From Myrmaecium sp. VS I D KN 1 (Eukaryota > Ascomycota > Dothideomycetes > Valsariales > Valsariaceae), in contig JADQAV010000018.1 of assembly GCA_019775845.1 (NCBI GenBank), positions 1,123,044-1,187,043 of the forward strand: a DNA stretch of 64,000 nt, given 5' to 3'. The notes under the pieces were generated by a model, which was not told the origin of the DNA, searched no databases, and worked only from the letters and a program-made list of their open reading frames with translations. This document shows, one piece after another, positions 32,662 to 44,130 of this stretch. The translations under genes and the position numbers were made by a program. The first letter of the stretch is position 1. Every line of letters begins with the position of its first letter.

Positions 32662-35493
32662 TCAAACATTCACAACATCATCATCATCCACCCCCTTCTC
32701 CCCCTCCGCGCGCAGCAACTCCATCACCGCCGGCGCCAACGCATCCATCTCCCACCAGCGGCCCACCACCGTCTTCATAAAGTCAAACGCCACGGTGATA
32801 TGCTGGGGGCGCAGCTCCCCCGGCGACGGGGGCACGTACCCATGGCCGTTGCGCCACACATACCGCTTCGCCAGCGCCTCCTTCGGATAATTCCTCTCCT
32901 CGACCACATCCCCATCCTTCCCCTTCTCCGCTTCCCCAGCGGCAGAGGCCAGAAGCGCACGCTCCCACCCGCCCCTCCTCCGCTCCTGCTCCTCCTCCTC
33001 CTCGCTGACCGGCGCGCCCTTAGCGAACCGCTGGCTGAGGTGCGTCAGCACGACCGTGTGCGCGTTCATCAGCCGGCCGACGTGGATCGCGTCCTCGGTG
33101 GTGGAGTGGCGCTTCAGGCGGGCGTCGGCGCGCATGTGCGCCGCCAGCGTCGCCTCGTGCACCAGCACCGTCACGTCCTTGGCCAGCTCCCAGAACTGCC
33201 GCTCCGGCATGCAGTCGCCGCTGTACGCGATGCTGAGCGGCTCCTCCCGCCCGCCGAGTCGGCTGGCCGCCGGCCGCAGGGCGTGGTCCGTGAACGGCCA
33301 GGTCATCTTCACCGCGCACGCGTGCTGGATGTGGTTCACCGACACGGCTTCTAGGTCCGCCAGCCCGAAGAGCCAGGGGTACATCTCCCGTGGGATTGGC
33401 GGCTGGTACGGCGTGGTCTCGTTCGCGGTCGCGTTGCCGTTCGCGCCTGAGCGGACGGGGATGAAGGGGAACTGCCACAGCTCGGAGCGCAGTCGGGCCT
33501 CGGCCGGGAGGTCGTCGCGGAACCGGCCGTCCTTGGAGATGAACAGCAGGTTCGTTCGGCTCAGGCCGATGTCCTCCACCGAGCTGTACTCCTTCAGGTA
33601 TTGGCAGACGTTGGGGTCCGCGATCACGGTTAAACGATCGCAGCGGCCGAGCTCTTTCAAGCTGACCTCACCCTTCGTGTCCGCTTTCGCCTTGGTATCC
33701 TCGAACTGCTCCACGAGGAACTGCCGGAGTTTGGAATCCTCCCCATGTACCGGGTCGGGCTGTCCTTTATGCACCACCTGATACCATGCCTTCATCACCG
33801 ACATCATGCCGAGGTTGTGATCCAGATGGCCGTGGCTGATCCAGATCATCCGGAGATCCTTCAGCACCCCAATCAACTCTTCCGGGCCGTACATCCGCTG
33901 CAGCTGCCCCAACGTGTTCTCGCCGCAATCGAGGATGTAGTTTCCATATCCGGGCACGCGGACCAGCGTGCTGGAGACGTTGCGATGCTTGGACGGGATC
34001 GCCGAGCCCGTGCCCAGCGTGATGATCTCCGTCTCCGGCAGCGGCAGCGACCGCCGGGACTTGAGGACTTCCTCCCAGTTGTTGCGGATATCCTCCCTGG
34101 CCTTCTCCGCCAACGCGAGCGCCTTGGATATGTCGAAGTCTTGTACTTTGTGCCATGGCACGAAGGAGGATTCTGCTTGCGGAACGATCTTCAGCGCAGG
34201 CTCCAGGGTGATCTGTAAGAGACGGTCGGCCGCGATGACGCCGTCCGGCAGTGGTAATACAGGCTCCGGCTCCAGGTTGAGGAAGCTCTTCTGGGGTAGC
34301 GCTGAATCGTGGTGCAACTCCGGGTAACGGTCCGGCTCCACCTGGCGGAGGCGTCTGGTCGAGTTCATATTGCCATCGAACGAAATCCGGTTAGGGCAGT
34401 AGTCTGGACTGGAGAAGATGTGCTGAATACCACTGGTGTTGCTGATGTACTCCCGAACGCGGGGATGCGAGCCGACGCCGTATCCAAGGATCCAAACGAT
34501 AGCTTTCACGTTGTCCATGAGCTCAGCCGACTTCAGCTCGTCCCGCTCCAGCAACGGCTCGACATAATCCGCGGACGGTAGGTCGAACACCGCGAACGCC
34601 GCACCCACGCGATCCTCATCCATTACCATGTCCGGCGTGACCGTGATCCCATCCTCCGTGACTACCGTCTTCCTTTGCACCAGTTCCTTATAGCGGCTCC
34701 TCGGGATCTTGAACTGCTGCGCCTTTTCCGGGTGAAACTTGCCGCGGATCGGCTGCGAGGGCTGGATCACGTACGAGAGCGCCTCGTGCCGTTCCGTCGT
34801 CGGCGGGAGCGCCACCTTCCGGATGCCGCGCATCGCCTCGCCGTCGCCGGTGCCCCGCCGAGTGAACGACTCGAACATGAACCGAATCATCCGCTTCCGG
34901 ATGTCGTCGTTCCCGCTCTCGTCTAAGGCGCCGTGCGACCGCTTCTGCGACAGAACCGAGGTCGTCGTTGTCGGGTTCGTGCGTCCCTTCGGCAGCACCG
35001 GCAGAGCCCACATCTTGATTGTCTGATCATCGAACGAAGGCGGCGGCGTCGGTCCACGGGGCGACTTGGCCTGCGTGCGGTACTCGATCGGATTCACGTT
35101 CGCACCTTGCCGGATAGCCAAATTCCGGAACGCGGCCATTGTATGCGTCAGGTTCGGTCCGCCGTGAATATTCAAACCCCGCTGAGCGGCGGTAGGTGTT
35201 CCCTTGGATGGCTTCGGTTTGGCGGTGCTCTGCGCGGTGATGCTGGCCGAGACCGAGTCGGCCAGGGTGATGATGGCGCCCATCAGGCCGCCGACGGTGC
35301 GCCAACAGAGCCGGCCCGTGAGGATGAAGTCGCTCAGGCCCACCATCTTGGTGCCGGTCGAGGTGCATGCGCGCTGCAGGCCCTCCGCGGCATGGCCGAT
35401 GAGGTAGTGCTTGTTCTCATAGCGGAAGACGAGCGCGGTACCCGGCGTGTCGGCGGTCGGCGTGGTCACGAACTGGAGATATCCAAGCACCAT
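32662..35493 (-). CDS. TRZ1: tRNase Z, long form (ELAC2/TRZ1)
   Basis: A single 943-aa exon. The start at 35493 gives MVLGYLQFVTTPTADTPGT; upstream in-frame codons have no ATG. The N-terminal half is the degenerate metallo-beta-lactamase domain typical of long tRNase Z, ending in conserved blocks such as VREYISNTSGIQHIFSSPDYCPNRISF. The C-terminal catalytic half has the PxKxRN-type loop (GTGSAIPSKHRNVSS near 498), SHGHLDHNLG (near 552), NHIQHACAV, YSGDC (near 761), LVHEATL (near 780), HSTTEDAI (near 796) and LTHLSQRF (near 820). It removes 3' trailers from pre-tRNAs in nucleus and/or mitochondria. A Thr/Lys-rich insert (about 90-190) lies in the N-terminal half. It is longer than the yeast enzyme. 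Confidence 0.95.
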   Translation of the reverse strand: MVLGYLQFVTTPTADTPGTALVFRYENKHYLIGHAAEGLQRACTSTGTKMVGLSDFILTGRLCWRTVGGLMGAIITLADSVSASITAQSTAKPKPSKGTPTAAQRGLNIHGGPNLTHTMAAFRNLAIRQGANVNPIEYRTQAKSPRGPTPPPSFDDQTIKMWALPVLPKGRTNPTTTTSVLSQKRSHGALDESGNDDIRKRMIRFMFESFTRRGTGDGEAMRGIRKVALPPTTERHEALSYVIQPSQPIRGKFHPEKAQQFKIPRSRYKELVQRKTVVTEDGITVTPDMVMDEDRVGAAFAVFDLPSADYVEPLLERDELKSAELMDNVKAIVWILGYGVGSHPRVREYISNTSGIQHIFSSPDYCPNRISFDGNMNSTRRLRQVEPDRYPELHHDSALPQKSFLNLEPEPVLPLPDGVIAADRLLQITLEPALKIVPQAESSFVPWHKVQDFDISKALALAEKAREDIRNNWEEVLKSRRSLPLPETEIITLGTGSAIPSKHRNVSSTLVRVPGYGNYILDCGENTLGQLQRMYGPEELIGVLKDLRMIWISHGHLDHNLGMMSVMKAWYQVVHKGQPDPVHGEDSKLRQFLVEQFEDTKAKADTKGEVSLKELGRCDRLTVIADPNVCQYLKEYSSVEDIGLSRTNLLFISKDGRFRDDLPAEARLRSELWQFPFIPVRSGANGNATANETTPYQPPIPREMYPWLFGLADLEAVSVNHIQHACAVKMTWPFTDHALRPAASRLGGREEPLSIAYSGDCMPERQFWELAKDVTVLVHEATLAAHMRADARLKRHSTTEDAIHVGRLMNAHTVVLTHLSQRFAKGAPVSEEEEEQERRRGGWERALLASAAGEAEKGKDGDVVEERNYPKEALAKRYVWRNGHGYVPPSPGELRPQHITVAFDFMKTVVGRWWEMDALAPAVMELLRAEGEKGVDDDDVVNV

Positions 35494-36504
35494 GTTGTTC
35501 GCTCTACACGCCGTTAGCTCCAAGTCAGAGGCATGTTGGAGGCATCAGCAGCGCATACCTGAGACTGGTGCTACCTACTACCTGGCACCAGGCAGGGAGG
35601 TCTGTTCAAGCCGTGCCTTCCTGCACGTTTGCGGAGTAGGGGGCGTAGAATGAATGCAAAGAGACGCCCGCTCTATAGCGTCAGCATAGCGGTCGTAGAG
35701 CTTCGATCTCACAAGGATCAGTTGTGGTGGTGGTACTGAGGGGTTTTGGAGGTGCAAGCTCTCGAAGACCGCAGGTCTGCAAGAATTATTTGGAGCGCTA
35801 TCTTATCGTGTATTTGTATGCCTCAGGCTTGATATGAAGCCACACCGCAGCCTGTGGCACACTCACTCCAGTACTAGAAGCCCACAAAACCACATAATTC
35901 GGGAATTTTTCATAAGCAAAGCATTGTAATTTGCACTGTAATTTCAATATGCTGATAAAATAGCTAGTGATGGCCTGGTTGCCCTTCGAAAGCAACCGGT
36001 CGGAGTACTGTATACAAGAGCGAAGTGAAGTACGAGCTGCAAATGAGAACAAGTCCACCAGGGAGGGTATGTGCGCCAATAACCCCAGGGGAAGAGCCCC
36101 ATCCAAAGCGCGGAGCAACAAGGAGCAAGAATTCCATCGAGAATAAAGAAGGAAAATGACGGTAACTGGGTGTAGCTTCCCCTTCGACCAAACTGTTGCC
36201 TTCCTAAACATGTTGTTCCTTTCCCCTCCAAAATTCGAATATCCTAGCCCAAAAAAGTTCCTCCTAATCCAATCTAATTGAGAACGCCGGCGTGAATGAA
36301 GAACCACGGAAAAAGTAAACGAGACTCGTCGAAGGTCGGGGGTCATAGTGATGCCACATGCGGGCCGGTTTTGGGAGATATAAACCAAAGATGTGTTACG
36401 GAAACATAGATAACTGCGGATTGCGAGTGATTGAGCGATAGATGAGTTCAAAGTATTTCAGTGACTTTTCGCAAGTGTTGTTGAAAGAATGAATATTCTG
36501 GAGG
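35494..36504. other. Intergenic region between tRNase Z start and bZIP 3' end
   Basis: About 1 kb, AT-richer than the flanking coding sequence. It should hold the tRNase Z promoter (right of 35493) and the bZIP 3' tail (left of 36505). A TACCTACTACCT word is at 35573-35584. No gene is seen. Confidence 0.4.
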
Positions 36505-38348
36505 TTAGATATCCAGATGGGAGGTGTAGGCCATTAACCGTTGGTAGATCGGTTCGATACGGGCGGTCATGCGCTCAAAGCGGTTCCATTGTCGTTGAGA
36601 GGCGGCCTCATCAGAGACGACTAGTTCGAATTGAGCGGACGCCTTCTCGGGGTTGGCGAAAGTGTCAATGGGGGCGGTAGGAGTGGAGTTGCTCGACGGG
36701 GCCGGGGAGTCGTAGTAGAGTGCGAAAGCGGGGTCGGAAGTGTCCTCATCATCATCGGTTGACTCCATGACGGTAGCAGATTCCTGAACGACAGGGGTCT
36801 CGATGATGGGGTACTCGGCTTTGATCTCCTCTGAAGAAAGCTCCAGTTCGGAGGCGAAGCCTGTCTTCCCGGAGAGCATCTCGGTGTCAATGGGGTTGGC
36901 GGGACCCTCGGGGAGTTCAGTCACGGCGAAGACCTGATGTTGCTGGTAGTTGAACCCGACGTTGGGGGCACTCCAGCTCTGGCCGATGTTCAGCATAGAC
37001 ATGTCGATTGGAGCTGCCTCAGGTATCGTGGCCATGTTGACGTGACTGCTCTCAGCGTGAGAGACTGCGGTCATCTGCGGGGCCGCAGAGAAGGAGTTCT
37101 GAGGGGCCGGAGTAGGGCCCGAGGAGGCGCTGGAGGTCGAAGGCAGAGTCGTGTTCAACACCTCATCACGGGAGAGATCCTCAAGGAAGGGGGTGAATGC
37201 AGGGTGACGAAGGAGCTTCTCGATGAGAGCCCTCGAGCGAGCATTTTCCTCCAGCAGAGCGTGGTTTTGCACGCGAAGCTCATTGACCTCGTTGGTCCTT
37301 TGCGCAACTTCACCCTCGAGTTGGCTGATGTATTCTACATGTTATTAGCATAGTATAAGGAACAGAGTATAAAGAGAGCCTTACCCTTCCTCCTGGAGCG
37401 AAAAGCGCGTGCGGAAACCTTGTTACGGAGTTGACGGCGTTCCTTGCTGCTGAGCTTCTTGCCCTCCTCACTAGCGAGAAGACGCTCGTCCTCATCCATC
37501 TCGTCCTCATCCTTCTTCATCTTCACGATGTGAGGCAAAAGACCTGCGGATTGGCCTAGGGGCGCGTTTTGAGAAGCAAGGGTGCTGCTCTTGCGAATCT
37601 GGTTAACCACACGTGCAATCGTCTCTTCGGTGCGCTGGTCGACAGGCTGGTGAGACCTCAGGCGTTGCGCTTGCTGGGGCCGTTGCTGCTGTTCATGCTG
37701 CTTCTGTTGCTGAATGATCTGCTGTTGCCTCTGCTGTTGCGCCTGCGCTTGAGCCTTTGCAAGAGCAGCCTGCTGCTGATGCATTCCGGGCCAAACGCGG
37801 ACTGGAACCGGTGGCTCCTCCTGGTTGTTGATGGCACTGGGATCGACAAAGTCCTCATTCGGCGATCCTTCGTTGGCACGATAGAAGTAAGTCGCGAAGG
37901 AGTTTCCAGATGACATGTCCATGTCCATGTTGACATCACCCATGCCGAGTCCGCTGGACCATGTGCCCTCCATTCCGTAGCCCATCTCTTCCATACCAAG
38001 ACCACTGTTGGAGAACATTGGGAAGCCACCGTTGAAGGCATGGCCCCCAGGGTGAAGCCCCGGAACCGAGCCAGAGGGCAATCCGGTCTGCTGCTTCCAT
38101 CGCTCGTACTCGTGGCTGGGCTTTGCGGGCGTCTGGAGCTCGTCGGACGAGTCGAGCTTAAGGATTGTAGTTGCGGGACTTGTCGAAGTGGACGCCGTGG
38201 TGGAGGGAGGCAGCCTAGACGTCGACGAGGAGCCGTTGGGTGTGGGAGAGGCGAGGGCGCCGAAATCGACAAAGGAATCCATATCTGGATCCATGCACTG
38301 GGTGCCACCGTGGTTAAACGGGGCCATACTGAGGGCGGTTGCTGCCAT
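36505..38348 (-). CDS. bZIP transcription factor
   Basis: Two exons, 38348-37385 and 37334-36505, encode 597 aa. The basic region KERRQLRNKVSARAFRSRRK ends exactly at the intron; the leucine zipper (EYISQLEGEVAQRTNEVNELRVQNHALLEEN, with heptad Leu) is in the second exon. Before it lies a Gln-rich tract (about 190-230, QQQRQQQIIQQQKQ) and an acidic patch (KKDEDEMDEDE). After the zipper, FLEDLSRDEVL and a Ser/Thr/Glu-rich region suggest activation or stability control. The basic-region sequence matches a conserved fungal bZIP group; I am not certain whether this is the nitrogen regulator MeaB group or another, so I give no symbol. An intron between basic region and zipper makes unspliced mRNA encode a truncated, zipper-less protein. 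Upstream ORF overlap is listed separately. Confidence 0.9.
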
Positions 38349-38874
38349 CAGGGGCGAATGAATAGAGCTGGTGAAAGGCGCGGGATGATATCACAGCCTC
38401 GTGCAGACTGTGAGATTGTTTTGTTTTGTTGAAACGTATAAGAGCAACAGTTGCTCCGCGAGGTGTAGGCGGCTGCGAGTCGTCGTAAGCTGCTGCCTCT
38501 TGCCGGCGGTACCGTAAGCGTAGCTTGATCCCTCGGTCGGCTAAGGGTGAATCCGAGCGAGCGACGGCGGAGTAGATGTCAGAGTGATGCTGCACAACGA
38601 TGGACGATGGCGATAAGTGTGCAGATGGTCGGTAAGGCTGATGTGACAAGAGAAACGAGAGAATGGGATGAAGGAGGATGAGGAGGAGAAGTTGCGGGAG
38701 TGTACGGAGAGGAAAGGGGGCCTTCGATTGGGCCCTCAGACGGGACGGAGACAGCCATCCATTCTGAATGAATTCCGGTCCGTTCATTCCACTTGCAGGT
38801 TTCATGGTGGCAGTGCGATCGACCAGTCCGGTAATCGGTCCGCCTAAATGCCCACTTTTGCCGTGATGTGCCAT
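38314..38874 (-). other. Candidate upstream ORF overlapping the bZIP start codon
   Basis: An ATG-started 186-codon frame (MAHHGKSGHLGG...) on the bZIP strand begins 526 nt upstream and ends 35 nt inside the bZIP coding region in another frame. It has no recognised family. It matters only if the transcript starts upstream of 38874 and no leader intron removes it; I could not place either. Confidence 0.3.
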
Positions 38875-41800
38875 GCCTGATTAGTCAAAATTGTGGTGGA
38901 GTTGCGCATGTTAGCGGTATTTTACGGTGATACGATACTAGTACTGATAGCATTGAAGAGGGTTTCTTCTCGTAAATAACGTATTGTTTTCTTGGGAGGC
39001 CCCTCGTAAAACGTCGACTTTCTCTTCATGTTTATCCTCGATTCCTCGGCATATCGGAGCTCATATAGCTGTCTATAAATAGTAATGCATGATAAGTACA
39101 GTATATACTAATGGTGAAGTACGAGGATGTCCTCCACTGCCTTGTCAGGGCTGTGCTGCTGTGCAACAACCTCTGCATTCCATTCAGGTGGGCTCCACGG
39201 TACGAATACGGAGCGCGTATTGATGTTCAGTTTACGGATACTTAGTAACGACCTCGCAGCGATTCTTTACGGACCGGGATGTGGTCCCGGCGGCGTGGAT
39301 TGCCTGGAACGTGAAGGGTTCGGCATTGAGAAGACGGCAGGCCTGAGAGCGCGCCCGTTTGGCCTGTTTGTTTGGGGTGTCTCCGGCCCCAACTCACACA
39401 TCTCCGTCATTGGCGCTGGTTCGCTTGCTCCACGCCCGGCACCTGCCGTGAGCACGTATTCCGCATCGCCAGCCCCAGCAATGCCCCCGTCCCATTGCTC
39501 ACGAGCGCGCTTCCTGGAGTTTCATCGGTATGTCGAAGGCAACATTCCTCCGGCGTTGACACAGCTGCCAGTTCACACCACTGACCTGGTCGCCAGTCTG
39601 TCTTTGTTTCTCCGCATACGATACTCGCAAAGCTCAACACTCCAATGATGCTCCAAACTTTCGCACTCGGTATGTGGAGGACGCCATCTCTCGCGGTCGA
39701 CGACAGCGGGCCTGGAGAAAGATTGACGAGGTGTTGTAAGCGGCCGCTGCGGCTTGGCAGAGACGGACAAAGGACATTCTTCGGGCTCCACCAACCACAA
39801 ATCGTCCGATGTGCGACAAGCCCCCTACATCATCCCTCTTCCCATGAGTGAGCGAGTGGTATCTCGGCACTTCACAAAGGGTTCTTTGAGAGTGGAGATC
39901 CAAAATCAGAATAACAAGCATTTCGCGGCCAACAACAAGCCTTCCGCTGCCAGGTAAAACAGCGGGTGAGTGAACTACTCCGTACTTGCTCTTCCCCGAC
40001 CCAAGCACAGGGCCGAGGCTTGTTGTACAACGCCGGGAAGCCATCATAAGCCACCAGATCATTTCTGCTGTCTCAGCCTCTCCGGTCTACGTACGCTTTC
40101 TTCGGCATCTGTCATGTCCGTTTTCGGACGGCACTGCTGTGGACGTCGTGTCAAAAGCTGTCCTCCAAGCGAGTCGTAAATAGCATTTCTACGGAGTACA
40201 ACACCAACAGCAACTGGCCTGCCTCTTGTCGCCGATGTGGCAGATCACGAGACAGGGTCATACTCAAACCAGGTTGATAGGAACGCGCGAAAAAGAACAC
40301 CACTCACTGATGTGCGCAACAACAAACAGCTCTTTTCGCTTTCAAACGCAGCCCGTCCGTCCCTGAACATCACTGTGCAGGCCGCCCTTGGCAACGGGAT
40401 CCTCCACGACCGTTCAACGAGCAACCGCGCGACTTCGCCAACGACTGGTAGGTCAAAAGAACGGGTCAACAACACTGCTGAACCAAGGCCATCTGTTGGA
40501 CAGCCTCCAGACGTGAAGCGCTCCATATTCTGTTTTTCTACCTCCCCACCCCCCAATCACAGCATGCTACTGCAGGCACCGCACCAGCGATCCCGCTCGG
40601 GAAGTGGACCGGCCAGAAGCACCACCACTCTCCCCCAAGCCAAGCGCGCCACCACCGCCCTTTTTTAGGTCCGTAGGGGTAACCTTCAACGACTTTTTCA
40701 CTGCCTTTCCTCACGGCATCTGCCGCTGCCACACCATCTTGGGTTGGGATGAATGTGTGAATCTTGGACGAATCTTGTTCCCGACCCGCCGTCAAAAAAA
40801 CCCGGGAAAAAGAAGGCCTGGCCTGGGCGGTCCAGCGCGCGTATCTCTCTCTCCATCTCTGCTCGACGTCTACATACTAATCAACGGAACCGAAACTGTA
40901 ACTGCACTCTGCTTTGTTTACTAATTTCAACGCATCTCGACTTTGCCCTCCAACATCCCCTCCCGCCGGGCCCGCAGGGATGTTCATCGTCCATATCTGA
41001 TCCCCCGATCATCGGCCCTATACATACGGTATAGAACTTCCCCTGAGCGTACCTGAAACACGGGCATCGGTTTGCATGAGCTACCTCCGCGCACGAGCAC
41101 GAGCATGCGCACGAGCCGTGATCGAATTCCAAAGGAAAAAGGGGGCCCGGCCGGGGCCGGTGGGTGGCCCTTCTGGAACTTCCATCCCATTTTCCCCCTT
41201 GCTGGTGGGAGGAGTGCGATCTGGGCTTCTTTTATCGAAGCCCGGAGTTTTCAACCCCTGGGGATTTCTTGGGTTCAATGCGCAAGGCTGAATCGAAGAA
41301 GAGGAGGGGTGTGTGCGGCGGCGTAGCTTTGCTCTCTCTCCTGGGGGAGTAAGCCTTGGTGTGGATCGATGCGCGTTATCGGTGAGGATGGGACAATGTT
41401 TATCTAATCTCTTTCTTTATGGGAGGGTTGTTCCGGAATATTTGCTTTTGATCATCTTCGTTTTCTTCTTCATGCTTTTTTTTCGGGCTTTTAGAGCTCG
41501 TGAATACCAGTGTTTTCTTGATTTTTCTTTTTCACTTCTATTTCTTTCTCTGGCGCGCCGGGCTGTTCGTGTCCGCTCTATTATATTCAAACATATCGTT
41601 ATATGTTTATTTTCTTCTTTTCTCTATTTATTTCTTCGATTTGCTGCCTCAGGTTCGCCCACCTCTCCTTTTCGTTCTCACTCTTCTCCTATCATCATAC
41701 ACACATGCGCTTCCACGCCGCATCGGTAGAAATGCATGAGAGAAACGCTCGATCGCACGGGCATATACAGAACAGTACCAACGGCATCGACTCGTTCGCC

Positions 41801-42508
41801 CACTGGTCCCGTTCATACCCATCCCGGATCTTGATCTTTGCTCCCTTTGTGAGGAGGGCGCTCTCCCTTCCCTTCTCCTTCTATTTTCATCCTCGTATAT
41901 ATGAGAATTTGTATACGGTCTGTTTCCACAGCCCCTGTTTATTTCCGCCAACAGAAGCCATTTAATCCCTACTCAGGCCCCATCAAATAGCTGTCCTGAT
42001 GCTGTTATTCTCTTTTCCTCCCTCTCTCGCAAACCGTGCAAAGAGATTATGCGAAACCATCGGCGGCACTGTGTGACGGTGTAAATATGTACATGCATTT
42101 CCTATGCTCCTCTTGTAGGGCACTATTGATGTCCCTTCTTGTTCTTTACCTTTCATCTGCATTCGACATCGAAACGGGCATGCGTGCTACTCCTCTTACG
42201 ACGAACGCCATCGTGTCTCGCGCATCCCTCCTCGCATGGCGTTACCCTGAACGCACCGAGCCATCCGCTCGGGACGAGCGCGAGGGGAGGAAGGATAAAG
42301 GTCTGCTTTGGCCTTGCCATGCTCACGAGACAGCGGCGTTCGAGACTCGTACCAGGGAAACGAGTTGAGGATGAGACGGGGAAGCTGATGCTATCGTACA
42401 TCCCACGCATATAATCATACTAGTAGTAGTACATCCACACCCACCCGCGCCTTTCTTTCCCTGTTTTCTTTAGCCTTTCACGCCATTCCCGCCTTCCTCC
42501 ATACCTCA
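38349..42508. other. 4.2-kb region without a recognisable gene
   Basis: This lies between the bZIP start and the APC10 stop, both on the minus strand. The part up to about 38900 should be bZIP leader and promoter. Beyond, short ORFs occur on both strands, but none shows a family motif, consistent codon bias or splice-joined continuation. 41380-41720 is a T-rich stretch of UTR-like character. A non-coding transcript or lineage-specific small gene cannot be excluded. Confidence 0.4.
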
Positions 42509-44130
42509 CTACCGCAACTCCGGCACGCCCTCCCAGCCGGGCAAACAATCCCTGACTTTCCGCCGCTCCTCCCTGCCTCCCATGCCCATGCCCATTCCCA
42601 TCCCAGTAGCTCCCAGCCCCCCTTTACCAACAAGCCCATCCGCACCAGCCCTATTCCCAGCACCAACATCCAACTCCTCCAACCCCTCCCTCACGCCAAC
42701 AGGCAGACTCACCCCCCGGTTCCCCCGCCGTTGTCCTTGCCGCTGGCGCCGCACCGCCTCCTTATCCAGCCCGAACACCTGCACCCCGCGCAGATGCGTG
42801 TCCTTGCCGTTCTGATGGTTCTCCAGGATGCGGATCTGCAGGATGTTGCAGCGGAGGACGGGGAGGCGTCGGGTCCGTCCCCGGCGCTTCGTTCTTCCAT
42901 TCGCGTCGGCTGCTGCTTTGGATGGGGAGGAGGATGCGGAGTCGGATGAACGCTCGGACTCGGATTCGCCGGCGGAGACGAAGGGGGATCCGAGGTCGCC
43001 TTCGTCTTCGGAGGTGGGCGCTTCGGGCATGTCTTCGTCGCTGTCGTCGTCGTCACCTCGGCTGCCGCCGAGCCCGCGCACCCACCGCCCCGTCCCCAAC
43101 CCGACGCCCGCCGCGGCCCACTCATCCGCCAGCCCCGGCGCTACGGCGCCGGGCGCGGCGGCACCGTCAAGCCGGATGTCGACCCAGCCGCGGGGGTTCT
43201 CGCCGCGCCAATCGGCCCAGACCTCCAGGTCGGCGAGGGCGGTGCCGGCGAGGAAGAGGATGCGGGTCGGGGTGTAGCTCTCGTCGGCGGCGAAGTCGAG
43301 ATAGAGGCGCAGGCCGACGAGGGAGACGGTCTTGAAGAAGTGCAGCGTCAGCGCGTGCGGTTGGGGCCCGTCGGATTGCCAGAAGAGCTCCGGGGATGGG
43401 TGCCGGAGTTGGGGGATGGAGCATCCGGGCTTGGCGGAGGAGACGGTCATGGAGGTTAGGGGGGTGAGGTCTTTGAGTCCGGGTGGTAGGGGCGGGTTGG
43501 TGAGGGTGTCGGCGGGCTGGTCTGGGTCGAGGTCGGAGGCGAGGGCGCCGTTGCCGTGGGAGGGGGAGGTTAGGGGGTCTTCTTCGTCGAATTCGCCTTG
43601 GTCTTCTTCTTCTTCTTCTTCTTCTTCTTCTTCTTCTTCTTCTTCTTCTTCGTCGTCGTCGTCGTCGTCGTCGTCGGCGGCGGGGAGGTGGTGATGTCCG
43701 TGGGCGGGAAGGCGTGCGTCTTCGTCTTCACCTTCTTCTGCTTCTGGCTCGGAGTAATCTACGGTGATATTGGATTAGTGACGAAAAGGAAGTTGACGTG
43801 CATGTAAACGCTGTTTTGGTTCGAGAGGAAATAAAAGGTCTACAGACGAAAGAGAGAGAGAGAAAATCATGACGGAAAAGAAGCTAGACGGTCAGTGAAG
43901 ATAGGTGCGTGGCAGAAGTGAGCGCATGAGAAGAGGAAGACAAAAACAAACATACCCAACTCTCCCTCCACATCCCCAGCAAACCCTCGCTCGTCGTGAC
44001 TGCCCATTCCTTGTTCCGTCATCGCCTCCTCTTCCTCCCCTTCCGCGGCCGGGTCTGCGTACCCGCGGGATCGAGAGCGTGACTGGTGGTGGCTGGTGGG
44101 TTGGGCGCGACGGCGCGTTGCTGGCGGCAT
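42509..44130 (-). CDS. DOC1: Anaphase-promoting complex subunit 10 (APC10/DOC1)
   Basis: Two exons, 44130-43956 and 43758-42509, encode 474 aa; the 197-nt intron joins GEL to D-YSEPEAEE. The first ~130 residues are acidic and low-complexity, with a run of about 8 Asp then 17-18 Glu. The DOC domain then begins: LKDLTPLTSMTVSSAKPG, ELFWQSDGPQPHALTLHFFK, LRLYLDFAADESYTPTRILFLAG, and, after an ~90-residue acidic/Ser insertion, LRCNILQIRILENHQNGKDTHLRGVQVF. These are the conserved blocks that help the complex capture D-box substrates. The protein is far longer than usual (about 170-280 aa). It ends in LR rather than the classic Ile-Arg tail, and the C-terminus has a GMGMGMGMGG run. Confidence 0.9.
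43602..43676 (+). repeat. Coding trinucleotide repeat (TCT)n(CGT)n
   Basis: About 17 TCT units run into about 8 CGT units on the plus strand. In the APC10 frame they encode the Asp run followed by the Glu run. Such runs commonly vary in length between strains. Confidence 0.9.

Noticed and set aside
39127-40668. Short ORFs on both strands in the gene-free interval (for example 39127-39648 and 40237-40668)
   Set aside because: No family motif, no steady codon bias, and overlapping frames are equally open; not supportable as genes.
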